DNA of 64,000 nucleotides from an uncultured Eubacteriales bacterium (lineage in GTDB: Bacteria > Bacillota > Clostridia > Christensenellales > UBA1242): positions 141,714 through 205,713 of the forward strand of contig CAQIDI010000001.1 in assembly GCA_948806215.1 (NCBI GenBank), in the 5' to 3' direction. Both the position numbers and the translations under genes were made by a program. The number at the start of each line of letters is the position of its first letter. Position 1 is the stretch's first letter. This document shows positions 42,396-51,474 of this stretch, piece by piece. Under the pieces are notes generated by a model that saw nothing but the letters and a program-made list of their open reading frames with translations, did no database searches and was not told the DNA's origin.

Positions 42396-43526
42396 ATGAT
42401 TTATTTAGATAACAGTTCCACAACCAGAAAAAAACCATTTTGTGTGCTTAATGCTGTTTTAAAAGCAACTTGGCATTCGGCAAACCCAACAAGATCTAGC
42501 CACACACCATCGCTTAATGCAGCATTAAAAGTTTATAACACAAGAGAACACCTAAAAAGCTTTTTTAATGCCCCAAAAAGTGCCAATGTTGTTTTTACTT
42601 ATAATTGCACCGAAGCTATTAACACAGTTATTTTTGGAACAGCAAAAAAAGGTGGAAATGTTGTTATAACTGCCTTTGAACATAATGCAACATTTAGGCC
42701 ATTAAACAAACTGATTAAAACACATAACATAACAATAACCATTGTTAATCCAAATAGTTTAGGCGAAATAACTAGCGATGATATATTAAATAAAATTAAC
42801 GATAAAACCTATTTGGTTATAGTTAATCAAACTAGCAATGTAACTGGTTCTACAGTTAAGCTTAACAACCTTGGTCACAAACTTAAACAAAAAAACATTA
42901 TGTTAATGGTGGATACCGCTCAAAGTGCAGGACACGAAAAAATTGATATGCAAAGCATTGGTGCAAATTTTTTGTGCATAGCTGGACACAAAGGCTTGTT
43001 TGCCACACAAGGAATAGGTGCTCTTATATTAAACGATGCTAATGTTGAGCCGCTTAAATTTGGTGGTAGCGGAAGCAACAGCTTGCTTACCACTATGCCA
43101 GAATATTACCCAGAAAAACTAGAAGCAGGCACTATTAACACAATTGGAATTTCGGCACTAGATGCAGGTGTTGGATATGTTGAAAAACACCTTGATAAAA
43201 TAAATAGCAAGGTAGAAAAATTATCTAATATTTTAATTAATTATTTAAAACAAAACAAAAACATAACACTATATTCTTCAAACCCACATTCTGGAGTTAT
43301 TAGTTTTAAATTTAATAATTTAGATAATAACGAAGTTTGCAACACTTTAAACGAAAAATATAAAATTTGTGTTCGCCCCGGTTTGCATTGTGCACCACTT
43401 ATTCATAAATTTTTAAAAACCGAAAAAACTGGTTTAATTAGGGTTTCGATTAGTTACTTTAATAACTTTTGCGAAATTAAAAAATTAATAAAAGCATTAA
43501 ATAAAATAGAAAAAAACCATAATTAA
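42396..43526 (+). CDS. Cysteine desulfurase family protein
   Basis: This PLP enzyme moves sulfur from cysteine (or Se from selenocysteine) to acceptor proteins. The Schiff-base Lys is in CIAGHKGLFATQG, the PLP-holding Asp and Gln in MVDTAQSAGH, and the active Cys in RPGLHCAPLIHK near residue 330. At 376 residues it belongs to the group found next to DUF3343 proteins rather than to IscS/SufS. The likely acceptor is the divergent DUF3343 gene, which is an inference. An AGGA site precedes the start, and a strong terminator follows. Confidence 0.85.
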   Translation: MIYLDNSSTTRKKPFCVLNAVLKATWHSANPTRSSHTPSLNAALKVYNTREHLKSFFNAPKSANVVFTYNCTEAINTVIFGTAKKGGNVVITAFEHNATFRPLNKLIKTHNITITIVNPNSLGEITSDDILNKINDKTYLVIVNQTSNVTGSTVKLNNLGHKLKQKNIMLMVDTAQSAGHEKIDMQSIGANFLCIAGHKGLFATQGIGALILNDANVEPLKFGGSGSNSLLTTMPEYYPEKLEAGTINTIGISALDAGVGYVEKHLDKINSKVEKLSNILINYLKQNKNITLYSSNPHSGVISFKFNNLDNNEVCNTLNEKYKICVRPGLHCAPLIHKFLKTEKTGLIRVSISYFNNFCEIKKLIKALNKIEKNHN

Positions 43527-43547
43527 ACTTATGGTTTTTATTTTTTT
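43511..43547 (+). terminator. Terminator of the cysteine desulfurase gene
   Basis: The stem AAACCATAA/TTATGGTTT covers the last codon and stop and is followed by a T run. Confidence 0.85.
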
Positions 43548-43580
43548 ACACTCAAAAATAGTTTAATAACAGGCCAAATT

Positions 43581-44744
43581 CTATAACACCATATTTGAAC
43601 AATCTATAACCCCAAACCCTTCTGAGTTATGATTGTTATCTATTTTAAATGTGTTATTAATTAAAATTCGCTTAATAGCATTAGGTTTTAAATCCGGATT
43701 TTTTGCAAGCAACAACGAACAAATTCCTGCAATCATTGGAGTTGCAACACTAGTGCCCGACATAACATCGTAGTGTTTTTTTAAAAGTGAATAATTGCAA
43801 GCACCTTTAATGTTAACCCCCGGAGCCAAAACATCTGGCTTATAGTTTCCCAAAATCGGGCCACGGCTAGAAAACGAAGCAACGCTAAATTTTTCTTTAA
43901 TTAAATTAATATTATTTTCTCGATTATCGTCTAGTGCCCCAACAGTTATTATTTTACTACTAGCTCCTGGCGACTTAATGGTTTCTGCATTTGGCCCACT
44001 ATTGCCAGCAGCTGCAACTACTGTTATTCCGTTATTCCACAAAACTTCTGCACCAACAACTAATGGATCGTTGTTTCCAAGAACCAAACTGCCAAAACTC
44101 ATACAAACAACTTTTATATTATATTTTTTCTTATTATCAATAACCCATTGCATTGCTTTTAATATTGTTACAGCACCAGTTTCGCCATCGCTATTTAACG
44201 CTTTTATAACAATAACATTTGCATTAGGGTCAATTCCAGAAAACTTTCCACCGCTAATAAGCCCATTTCCTGCTAGCGTGTTTGTTATAAAAGTTCCGTG
44301 GCCATTATCATCGTAAGGCGAATTTTTATCGTTTACCAAATCAACAAATTTTATTATTCTATTTTTAGGCATTGCAATATCGGGGGTTAAATAAACACCT
44401 GTATCAATTATTGCAACACTAAAATTGTGTGGCAAGTTGCTTTGTGTTAAATTAATAACTTTTTTTGAAACATCTAACTGCGTTTGAACTTTTAAACTTG
44501 TTGTTATGTAATTAATTGCATTTATTTTTGCTAAATTAGAAATATCGTTGGCATTAACTTTAACTCCAAAAGCAGAAATAAATGGAAGTTCTTGCAACTG
44601 TTTTATTTTTGGAATATTTTTTAAACAAAGCCTTAAATTATTATAATTATTTGCATATATAACACAATCAAGTTCGGAATTGTTAAATTTTAAAGTATTA
44701 ATTGTTCTAGTTAAAATTGGGTCAATTTTATTTATCATTAACAA
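43581..44744 (-). CDS. Subtilisin-like (S8) serine protease
   Basis: The 387-residue protease has the catalytic triad in VAIIDTGVYL (Asp), DDNGHGTFITNT (His) and MSGTSVATPM (Ser), plus the oxyanion Asn in AAAGNSGPN. An N-terminal part of about 105 residues looks like an I9-type prodomain, and there is no signal peptide, so it may be cytoplasmic or forespore-located. It overlaps a 96-residue gene by 17 bp. Related intracellular proteases act in germination or sporulation, but that role here is an inference. Confidence 0.85.
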   Translation of the reverse strand: MLMINKIDPILTRTINTLKFNNSELDCVIYANNYNNLRLCLKNIPKIKQLQELPFISAFGVKVNANDISNLAKINAINYITTSLKVQTQLDVSKKVINLTQSNLPHNFSVAIIDTGVYLTPDIAMPKNRIIKFVDLVNDKNSPYDDNGHGTFITNTLAGNGLISGGKFSGIDPNANVIVIKALNSDGETGAVTILKAMQWVIDNKKKYNIKVVCMSFGSLVLGNNDPLVVGAEVLWNNGITVVAAAGNSGPNAETIKSPGASSKIITVGALDDNRENNINLIKEKFSVASFSSRGPILGNYKPDVLAPGVNIKGACNYSLLKKHYDVMSGTSVATPMIAGICSLLLAKNPDLKPNAIKRILINNTFKIDNNHNSEGFGVIDCSNMVL

Positions 44745-45018
44745 TATCCATTAAATTATTTAAGTTATTTTTTTGCTCGTTATTTAAGTAAGGCGAAAGT
44801 GTGTTTTTAATGTTTGCTAAATATTCCGAATTAATTGTGCCGTTTTCTTTTCCTTTTTTAGTTTCTTTAATAAACTCGTTAAACAGTTCTTCATTTGATA
44901 AAGTTGAGTATTTATCCATTAAATTTTCTATATTGTTCACCATTTGTGGATTTTCTTTTTTTATTTCGTTAATCTTATTATTATCACAATCATTAAAATC
45001 ACTAAATTTGTTTGCCAT
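44728..45018 (-). CDS. Small helical protein paired with the S8 protease
   Basis: The 96-residue acidic protein has no signal or membrane segment and seems all-helical (LMDKYSTLSNEELFNEFIK, then ANIKNTLSPYLNNEQ). It overlaps the protease start by 17 bp, so the two are co-translated; it might be an inhibitor, chaperone or substrate-binding partner. I do not recognise a named family. A divergent Asn-rich gene begins 81 bp away. Confidence 0.65.
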   Translation of the reverse strand: MANKFSDFNDCDNNKINEIKKENPQMVNNIENLMDKYSTLSNEELFNEFIKETKKGKENGTINSEYLANIKNTLSPYLNNEQKNNLNNLMDIVNDK

Positions 45019-45099
45019 TTTATAATTCCCCTAATTTTTTTAACATAATATTTATATGCAATCATATATTTATTGTGATAATAATTTTATGGGGAAAAT

Positions 45100-45573
45100 A
45101 TGAATAACTATAATAATTTTAATGGTAATAACTTTAATCCAATAAGCGAATATCCTTATGGCGAACTGCCATTAAAATATACCAAGCAAGGACAAAATAA
45201 ATTGCGTGAAGATTTAAAAAATCGAAATTTTGTTGTGGAATCGCAAAGCACAAACAATGTTAATGTAGAAAACACAAACAACAACTATAATGGCAATTAT
45301 AATATGGAAACCAATAGTAATAATAATGTTAATTCAAATTCTTTAGATATTACTTCGTTGCTTCCGTTACTTATTGGACTTAATGGTAATAATGGTTCTA
45401 ACTTTGAAGCTATGACAAAATTAATACCCTTGCTTAACGGAAACTCTAAACCAGATATGCAAACATTATTAAAACTTTTTGGCGAGTTTAATAAAAAAAG
45501 TTCAACAGCTAGCACTGCCAGCACAAAAAAAAGTAACGAAATAAAAATTGACAATTTAAAAAAAGTTGATTAA
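45100..45573 (+). CDS. Asn-rich protein of unknown function
   Basis: The 157-residue protein is low-complexity, with an Asn-rich N-terminal half (for example NVENTNNNYNGNYNMETN) and a more ordered C-terminal part (LDITSLLPLLIGLNG then ALLKLFGEFN-like helix). No signal peptide is seen. Proteins of this type are often spore or coat associated in spore formers, but that is an inference from the S8 protease neighbour. It has a good ribosome site and a strong terminator, so it is a real gene. Confidence 0.6.
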   Translation: MNNYNNFNGNNFNPISEYPYGELPLKYTKQGQNKLREDLKNRNFVVESQSTNNVNVENTNNNYNGNYNMETNSNNNVNSNSLDITSLLPLLIGLNGNNGSNFEAMTKLIPLLNGNSKPDMQTLLKLFGEFNKKSSTASTASTKKSNEIKIDNLKKVD

Positions 45574-45578
45574 AAAAT

Positions 45579-45614
45579 AAAAAAACATCTTGAATTTCAA
45601 GATGTTTTTTTAAT
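45579..45614. terminator. Bidirectional terminator after the Asn-rich gene
   Basis: The stem ACATCTTGAA/TTCAAGATGT is flanked by A and T runs on both sides, ending the plus-strand gene and the minus-strand gene at 45610. Confidence 0.8.
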
Positions 45615-45975
45615 ATAAATCCTTTTTAATTTTATTATATAAAAGCAACATATTTTCAAAAACAACAGCATCTTTAAAATTTCTAATATCTAAACCCATT
45701 TGCTTTTCTATTTTATCTAACCTATAAATTAATGTGTTTCTGTGCATAAAGCCACATTTAGAAGCAAGCGAAATGTTAAGATTATTTTCAAAAAACAATG
45801 TAGCAGTTCTAATAAGTTCTTCATCGTTAATTAAAAGTGCAACTGGCTTAACGCCATAAATTCGTTTGTATTCTAAAATATTATCTGTAATGTTACTGCT
45901 TAAAATATTTTCGCTAGCAAACAATTTATAACAATCTTCTCTTAATTCTTTATTTTCTACAACTTTTTTTGCCAT
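45610..45975 (-). CDS. PucR/CdaR-type C-terminal HTH protein
   Basis: The 121-residue protein matches only the C-terminal HTH of PucR/CdaR regulators: NLNISLASKCGFMHRNTLIYRLDK near residue 60-83, then KDAVVFENMLLLY. The usual sensor domain is absent, with just a 40-residue helical N-terminus. It lies 12 bp after the frameshifted ABC ATPase gene. This recurrent-looking pair suggests a regulator of, or read by, the ATPase; the link is inference. Confidence 0.7.
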   Translation of the reverse strand: MAKKVVENKELREDCYKLFASENILSSNITDNILEYKRIYGVKPVALLINDEELIRTATLFFENNLNISLASKCGFMHRNTLIYRLDKIEKQMGLDIRNFKDAVVFENMLLLYNKIKKDLY

Positions 45976-45987
45976 AAATTTATCCTT

Positions 45988-46628
45988 CTAGTTCACAATT
46001 GAACCAAACTTTAATTTAACAATTCTCCCCTTAATAACCTTTAATAATTTTTCGTTTGAAACTGCAACAATGCTAGCACATTCGTTAGTAGAAATTATTT
46101 CCATAACCAACTTTGCAAGTTTTGTAGCATCCGCTTCTGCAAAATTTTCAAAAATATCGTCGCAAACTAAAAAATCTATTTTCCTTAAATTTAACCTTGC
46201 TAAATTAACACGCATTCTATCAAAATCACTTAAATCTTTAAGTTTTCTATCCTTTAAACCACTTAAATTATTCGATAGCATAACACCATTAACTTTACTT
46301 TTAATTAATTCTTTATCTAGTTTTCTTATTTTTAAAACATATTCTAAGTTTTTTTCAACTGTTTTATTTTCTAAAAAAGCACCTAAACTTGAAACATAAC
46401 CCTAACATCAGCTTTATAATTAATTTTGTTAACATTTATGTTATTTATTAAAACTTCGCCTTTAGTTGCTTTTTCAAGGCCAGCAATAACTCTTATTAAA
46501 CTGCTTTTACCACTTTCTTTTTCACCAAATAATATAACTTGCTCACCATTTTCAATTTGCAAATTAATATTATTTAAAGTGTTATATTCTTTGGTATATT
46601 TTAGGTAAACATTATTAACACTTAACAT
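45988..46628 (-). pseudogene. ABC transporter ATPase, frameshifted
   Basis: The N-terminal part (46383-46628) has Walker A GEKESGKSSLIRV and reads to MFQ, then hits TAG. Inserting one base between 46387 and 46388 would restore the expected FQDLGAF and join to the remaining frame (VEKNLEYVLKIRKLD), continuing into the second part that ends at 45988. The joined product would be about 213 residues, the normal length. Walker B there reads FLVCDDIFE, with Asp for the catalytic Glu, and the signature reads LSDFDRMRV. So it is a divergent ATPase with one missing base, or an assembly error. It precedes the HTH gene. Confidence 0.75.
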
Positions 46629-46756
46629 TTTATTTAATACCCACTAAAAAATAATTTTATTCTATTAATTATACTAAATTAATTAACAATTTCCAAACAC
46701 AAAATAAACTATTTTTATAAAATTTTTTGTTAATTTTAACCATACAAAAAGCCTAA

Positions 46757-46792
46757 ATAAAAAAAGAACATTTTAAAAAATGTTCTTTTAAT
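46757..46792 (-). terminator. Terminator of hpf
   Basis: The stem AAAAGAACATTTT/AAAATGTTCTTTT with a short loop ends in A/T runs on the minus strand just after the hpf stop. Confidence 0.85.
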
Positions 46793-46796
46793 TTTT

Positions 46797-47327
46797 TTAA
46801 TATTCAACTTCGATTAAACCATAGTTTCTGTCGTTACGTTTATAAACAACATTAACTTTGCCAGTTTCGGCATTTAAGAAAATATAGAAGTTGTGGTCTA
46901 ATGCTTCCATATACATTTCAGCATCATCAACTGTTAATGGGTCTAGTTCAAATTTTTTGCGTTTAACAAGTTTTGATGTTTCAGGTTCTGGTTTTTCTTC
47001 TAAGAACATAAAATCAGCCCCAACAAAAGCATCCTTTTTAAACTTTGATTTTAATTTGCTGCCTTGTTTAACAATTTGCTTTTCTATTTTTGGTAATGCT
47101 AAATCGATATTGTTATACATATTATCGCTTAACACTTCTGATCTAAAAAACATACCTTTGCAATTAATTGTTATTTCTAACTTATCTTGTTTTGCTTGAT
47201 TTATGCAATTTACTTTAACTTGTGCATTTGCATCAAAATATTTTTCTAATTTATTAAGTTTTTTTTCTAAAATATCCTTAAATTTATCAGTTAAGTCGTA
47301 GTTTTTTGATGTGTATGTTATTTTCAT
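46797..47327 (-). CDS. hpf: Ribosome hibernation-promoting factor, long form
   Basis: The 176-residue protein has an N-terminal RaiA-like RNA-binding domain (MKITYTSKNYDLTDKFKDILEKKLNKLEKYF) and a C-terminal dimerisation tail (ELDPLTVDDAEMYMEALDHNFYIFLNAETGK), the long-HPF form that makes 100S ribosomes in Bacillota. It is on its own, followed by a strong terminator. The start has a GAGGTAAG-type site. Confidence 0.95.
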   Translation of the reverse strand: MKITYTSKNYDLTDKFKDILEKKLNKLEKYFDANAQVKVNCINQAKQDKLEITINCKGMFFRSEVLSDNMYNNIDLALPKIEKQIVKQGSKLKSKFKKDAFVGADFMFLEEKPEPETSKLVKRKKFELDPLTVDDAEMYMEALDHNFYIFLNAETGKVNVVYKRNDRNYGLIEVEY

Positions 47328-47459
47328 GTTCTTACCTCCAAGTGGTTATACCCTATAATACCAAAATTTGATTTTTTAAGCAATTAATTAACTAACTAAT
47401 GCACACAAATATTTATAATATTTTTTAAAAACTAATTAGCTGATAGTTTTAATTATAAC

Positions 47460-47488
47460 TAAAAAAACTAGGAAAAATTCCTAGTTTT
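47460..47488 (-). terminator. Terminator of clpC
   Basis: The stem AAAACTAGGAA/TTCCTAGTTTT contains the clpC stop codon and is followed by T residues on the minus strand. Confidence 0.8.
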
Positions 47489-50003
47489 GTTTTGCTTCAT
47501 AGCCTATTACTAAATTATTGTTTTTAACACTTAACACAATAACCGAGCCCGGTTCTAGTTTGTTTTCTAAAATCTGTTCAGCTATTCTATCTTCAACTTC
47601 TTGCTCAATAAGCCTTCTTAGTGGTCGTGCGCCATATTCTGGGCTATACCCTTTTTCTATTAAATATTTTAATGCACCTTCGGTTACTTTTAAACTTGCA
47701 CCCTTATTATTTAATCGCTTATTTAAGTTGGCAATAAACAATTTAGCAATTTGAGCAATTTGATTATACGATAAGGTGTGGAACACTGTTATAACATCAA
47801 TTCTATTTAAAAATTCTGGTTTAAATTTGCGTTTTAATGCTCCCATTAAAATTTCTTTTGTTTTATCGTAGTTTGGGTCGGCCACACTAACACTTTCGCC
47901 AAAACCTAACTTAACCGCTTGTTTTGGTAGTTCATCAACCCCAACATTAGAGGTTAAAATTATAATAGTGTTCTTAAACGAAACAGTTCTGCCCTGACTA
48001 TCGGTTAATCTACCATCATCTAAAATTTGAAGAAGCATATTAAACACATCGGGATGTGCTTTTTCTATTTCATCAAATAACACAACCGAATATGGCTTAC
48101 GGCGAACTTGCTCGGTTAACTGTCCACCTTCGTCAAATCCAACATATCCCGGAGGCGAACCAATTAGTTTTGAAACACTATGCTTTTCCATATATTCGCT
48201 CATATCAAGCCTAATAACATTGTTTTCGTTGTCAAACATTGCTTCCGATAATGCTTTGCATAGTTCGGTTTTTCCGACGCCTGTTCTGCCTAAAAACAAA
48301 AAGCTTCCTATTGGGCGATTATTATCTTTTAGCCCAATTCTTGCACGCCTAATAGCCTTGCTAACCGCCGAAACAGCTTCGTCCTGACCAATAACTCGTT
48401 TATGCAATAAGTCTTCTAAGTTTAATAGTCGTTCTTTTTCACTTTCAGTAATTTTTGTAACCGGAATACCAGTCCATTTGCTAATAACTGCACAAATATC
48501 GTCTTCGGTTATTGTTACATTATTAGAATTTTTTATAACAACTTCTTCGGCAATTTTCTTGCGTTCGTTAGCTTCACGAATTCTATCGCGGAACATTGCA
48601 GCTTTTTCGTAGTTATCGGCAATTAACGCTTCTTTTTTCTCCGCTTCGTAACCTAAAATTTCATCATCAATTAATTGAATTTCGCGTGGTTTAAAATTTG
48701 AATGAACTTTAGCTTTACTGCTTGCTTCATCAATTAAATCAATCGCCTTATCTGGTAGCGACCTATCCATAATGTATCTATCAGAAAGTTTTGCAGCTGC
48801 TACTATTGCTTCTTCCGAAATTTTAACTTTGTGAAAAGCTTCGTAACTATCTCTTAATCCCATTAATATTTTAATGGTATCTTCAACGCTTGGCGGATTA
48901 ACCATAACCGGTTGAAATCTGCGTTCTAATGCTTTATCCTTTTCGATATATTTTCTATATTCTTCGGTGGTTGTTGCTCCAACTGTTTGAAATTCACCCC
49001 TTGCCAAATATGGTTTTAACATATCGGCAGGATTAATTTCGCCTTTATCAGAACCAACTTGCATTAATGTGTGAATTTCATCTATGAACACAATAATATT
49101 TTTATTTTTAGTTATTGTTTCAATCAAATTTTTTAGGCGTTCTTCTAACTCGCCCCTATATTTAGTGCCAGCCATTAAGCCACCAAGTTCTAGGCTAAAC
49201 ACTGTTTTATCTTTTAAAATTTCAGGAACTTCGCCTTTAGCAATTCTTAATGCTAAGCCATAAACTATAGCACTTTTACCAACGCCGGCTTCGCCAATTA
49301 AAACAGGATTATTTTTTGTTTTACGGCACAAAATTTCAATAACTCGTTCTATTTCATCATCTCTGCCAATAATAGGGTCAATTTTTCCATCTCTAGCACG
49401 ACTGGTTAAATCCACTCCCATTTCAAGCAAATTTTGTGGAATAGCACTATTTGCTTGGTTACGATTATAGTTTGAATAACTTTGTCCATTACCGTTAGAA
49501 TAACTAGCATTATTAAAATCGTAATTAGAACCAAAACTATTATAAGAATCGGTGGTTTCAGCTTTTAAAACTTGCAACACTGTGTTTTTTAAATCGCTAA
49601 TATTAACTCTAAAGTTTCTTTTTAAAATGTTATATGCAACGCTATCTTCACTAAGTAATAAAGAAACTAACAAATGCTCGGAGCCCACAAAGTTATGACC
49701 AATTTGATTTGCAAACTGGTTAGCTATAACAAAAACCTCTTTGCTTCTTGGTGTGAAATCAACCGAATTTGCTAAAATTAAGTTGGTTTGTTTTGGCGAC
49801 TTTTTAGCAAAAATTTCTTCGATTTTTTCGCTTGTTACATTGTAGTTTTTAAGTAACTTACTAGCAACACTATCCTTAACCGAAGCCAAACCATATAATA
49901 ATTGTTCAGTTCCAATTTGAAAGTTTCCAAAGCTTAGCGCAATTCTGCCTGCATTTTGAATCGCTCTGTTAACACTTTCTGTTAATCTTATTCCGTTTGC
50001 CAT
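47481..50003 (-). CDS. clpC: AAA+ ATPase ClpC
   Basis: ClpC unfolds proteins for ClpP and depends on adaptors such as McsB in Bacillota. The 840-residue protein has two Clp-N repeats (residues 1-145), AAA1 with GEAGVGKSAIVYGLA and the DEIHTLMQ Walker B, a UVR-type segment (EKKEALIADNYEKAAMFRDR), and AAA2 with GRTGVGKTELCKAL. The VGFDEGGQLTE pore and C-terminal parts are present. A Gly/Ser/Asn-rich linker of 25 residues follows Clp-N. It is the last gene of the CtsR operon. Confidence 0.95.
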   Translation of the reverse strand: MANGIRLTESVNRAIQNAGRIALSFGNFQIGTEQLLYGLASVKDSVASKLLKNYNVTSEKIEEIFAKKSPKQTNLILANSVDFTPRSKEVFVIANQFANQIGHNFVGSEHLLVSLLLSEDSVAYNILKRNFRVNISDLKNTVLQVLKAETTDSYNSFGSNYDFNNASYSNGNGQSYSNYNRNQANSAIPQNLLEMGVDLTSRARDGKIDPIIGRDDEIERVIEILCRKTKNNPVLIGEAGVGKSAIVYGLALRIAKGEVPEILKDKTVFSLELGGLMAGTKYRGELEERLKNLIETITKNKNIIVFIDEIHTLMQVGSDKGEINPADMLKPYLARGEFQTVGATTTEEYRKYIEKDKALERRFQPVMVNPPSVEDTIKILMGLRDSYEAFHKVKISEEAIVAAAKLSDRYIMDRSLPDKAIDLIDEASSKAKVHSNFKPREIQLIDDEILGYEAEKKEALIADNYEKAAMFRDRIREANERKKIAEEVVIKNSNNVTITEDDICAVISKWTGIPVTKITESEKERLLNLEDLLHKRVIGQDEAVSAVSKAIRRARIGLKDNNRPIGSFLFLGRTGVGKTELCKALSEAMFDNENNVIRLDMSEYMEKHSVSKLIGSPPGYVGFDEGGQLTEQVRRKPYSVVLFDEIEKAHPDVFNMLLQILDDGRLTDSQGRTVSFKNTIIILTSNVGVDELPKQAVKLGFGESVSVADPNYDKTKEILMGALKRKFKPEFLNRIDVITVFHTLSYNQIAQIAKLFIANLNKRLNNKGASLKVTEGALKYLIEKGYSPEYGARPLRRLIEQEVEDRIAEQILENKLEPGSVIVLSVKNNNLVIGYEAKQN

Positions 50004-50013
50004 TTTCTTCTCC

Positions 50014-51012
50014 TTAAATTCTCATATTTTTTAACACTCTACCTAAGTATTGTGCTCTACTTTTATCTCGCTCGATAGCACTTAAGTTTGCGCCACTCAT
50101 ACCATTAATTTTACACGCACTAATATTTTTTAATAGTTCATCAATAATTTCGGGATTTTTTAAATTGATAATGTTTAATGCAACACCCAATTTTAATTTG
50201 CTTAAATATTCGCACGCTTCGTTTGAACCTATTAAGTAGCAGTTACTAAGCACTCCATATGCCCTAAAAACATCATCGGTTAATTTGTTTTCGTTGTTTG
50301 CCATAAGATTATTTCTGGCTTTTTTCTCTAGGTCACAAATTTTTAAAACAGTGCTCTCTACTAATTGTATAATTTCATCTTCGGTTTTTCCAAGCGAAAA
50401 TTGATTAGAAATTTGAAAAACATATCCATTTGCTTGGCTACCTTCGCCATATGCACCACGCACACAAATTCCTAGTTTTGAAACCGCGTTAACCATTTCT
50501 TCAAAGTTATTAGTTAAACAAATTCCCGGTAAGAACATCATAACACTTGCTCTAATGCCTGTTCCAACATTAGTTGGGCAAGCAGTTAAATAACCAAAGT
50601 TTTTATCATAATCAAAATTTAGACTAATATTTAATTCGTTATCAATATCATTTATAATGTCGTATGCTCGTTTTAAATCTAAGCCACTAAGCAAACACTG
50701 CTCACGTAAATGGTCTTCTTCGTTAACCATTATCGATACAGTTTTATCGTCGCTAATTGCAACACCAGAAATATCGGAGTTTTCGATTAATTGTGAAGAT
50801 ATTAAATGGTCTTCCAACATTTCTTCCAATGCTAATTGGCTTAAGTTTTTAAGCCTATAGGTATTAAAGTTGCCAACATTATTTATAGCATTAAACGCTT
50901 TAACCAAAACATCGTTTGCTTTTTCTAAGTTAGTATTATTGGAAAACGGATAATTTTTTAGCGACCTTGCTAGCCTAATTCTTGAACTTATTACAATATT
51001 ATTTGTTTCCAT
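50014..51012 (-). CDS. mcsB: Protein arginine kinase McsB
   Basis: McsB phosphorylates arginine residues in damaged proteins, marking them for ClpCP, and inactivates CtsR. The guanido-kinase fold shows SSRIRLARSLKNYPF, the NEEDHLREQ motif, CPTNVGTGIRASVM and RGAYGEGSQANGYVFQISN with RDKSRAQYLGRVL near the end. Length is 332 residues. It overlaps mcsA by 14 bp. Confidence 0.95.
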   Translation of the reverse strand: METNNIVISSRIRLARSLKNYPFSNNTNLEKANDVLVKAFNAINNVGNFNTYRLKNLSQLALEEMLEDHLISSQLIENSDISGVAISDDKTVSIMVNEEDHLREQCLLSGLDLKRAYDIINDIDNELNISLNFDYDKNFGYLTACPTNVGTGIRASVMMFLPGICLTNNFEEMVNAVSKLGICVRGAYGEGSQANGYVFQISNQFSLGKTEDEIIQLVESTVLKICDLEKKARNNLMANNENKLTDDVFRAYGVLSNCYLIGSNEACEYLSKLKLGVALNIINLKNPEIIDELLKNISACKINGMSGANLSAIERDKSRAQYLGRVLKNMRI

Positions 51013-51472
51013 TGCTATTATCCTTTAAATTAATAATTTGTTTTTTTAGTTCGCTGGCTTCTTCGTAGTTTTCTTCTAAAACAGCTTGTTTAAGTTTTAG
51101 TTCCAACATTCTAATTTTGTTTTCGGTTGTGTTTTCGTTTAAATCCGCAGGAGTTTTTCCAATATGATTAACACCATACTGAAATTTAGTTAAATTTTTA
51201 ACTAAATAATCCTTAAAAGTGTTATAACAATTTCCACAACCAAGCATACCAGTTTCAATGTAATCCGATAGTGTGTAACCACACTTACAGGTTAAATTAT
51301 TATTATCAAAACCAAAATCGTCTAGTTTAGAGTTACCAAAAAAACTATTAAAGTTAAACGTATTAACTTCGCTTGCACATTCTGCACATAAATGAGTTTC
51401 GGTAACATTACCATTAATGTTAACCGTGCTAAAATATGTGGCTGAATTTTTCTTACATTTATCACAAAGCAT
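50999..51472 (-). CDS. mcsA: Zinc-finger activator McsA
   Basis: McsA activates the arginine kinase McsB. The 157-residue protein has CxxC pairs (CDKC and CAEC at the N-terminus; CKC and CGNC in the middle) and a C-terminal UVR-type motif (LKQAVLEENYEEASELKKQI). It lies between ctsR and mcsB, overlapping mcsB by 14 bp and following ctsR by 2 bp. Confidence 0.92.
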   Translation of the reverse strand: MLCDKCKKNSATYFSTVNINGNVTETHLCAECASEVNTFNFNSFFGNSKLDDFGFDNNNLTCKCGYTLSDYIETGMLGCGNCYNTFKDYLVKNLTKFQYGVNHIGKTPADLNENTTENKIRMLELKLKQAVLEENYEEASELKKQIINLKDNSNGNK

Positions 51473-51474
51473 AA

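Noticed and set aside
46383..46391. Programmed -1 frameshift in the ABC ATPase
   Set aside because: There is no X-XXY-YYZ slippery heptamer or downstream stem at the break, and one added base restores the exact family motif, so a simple indel is more likely.
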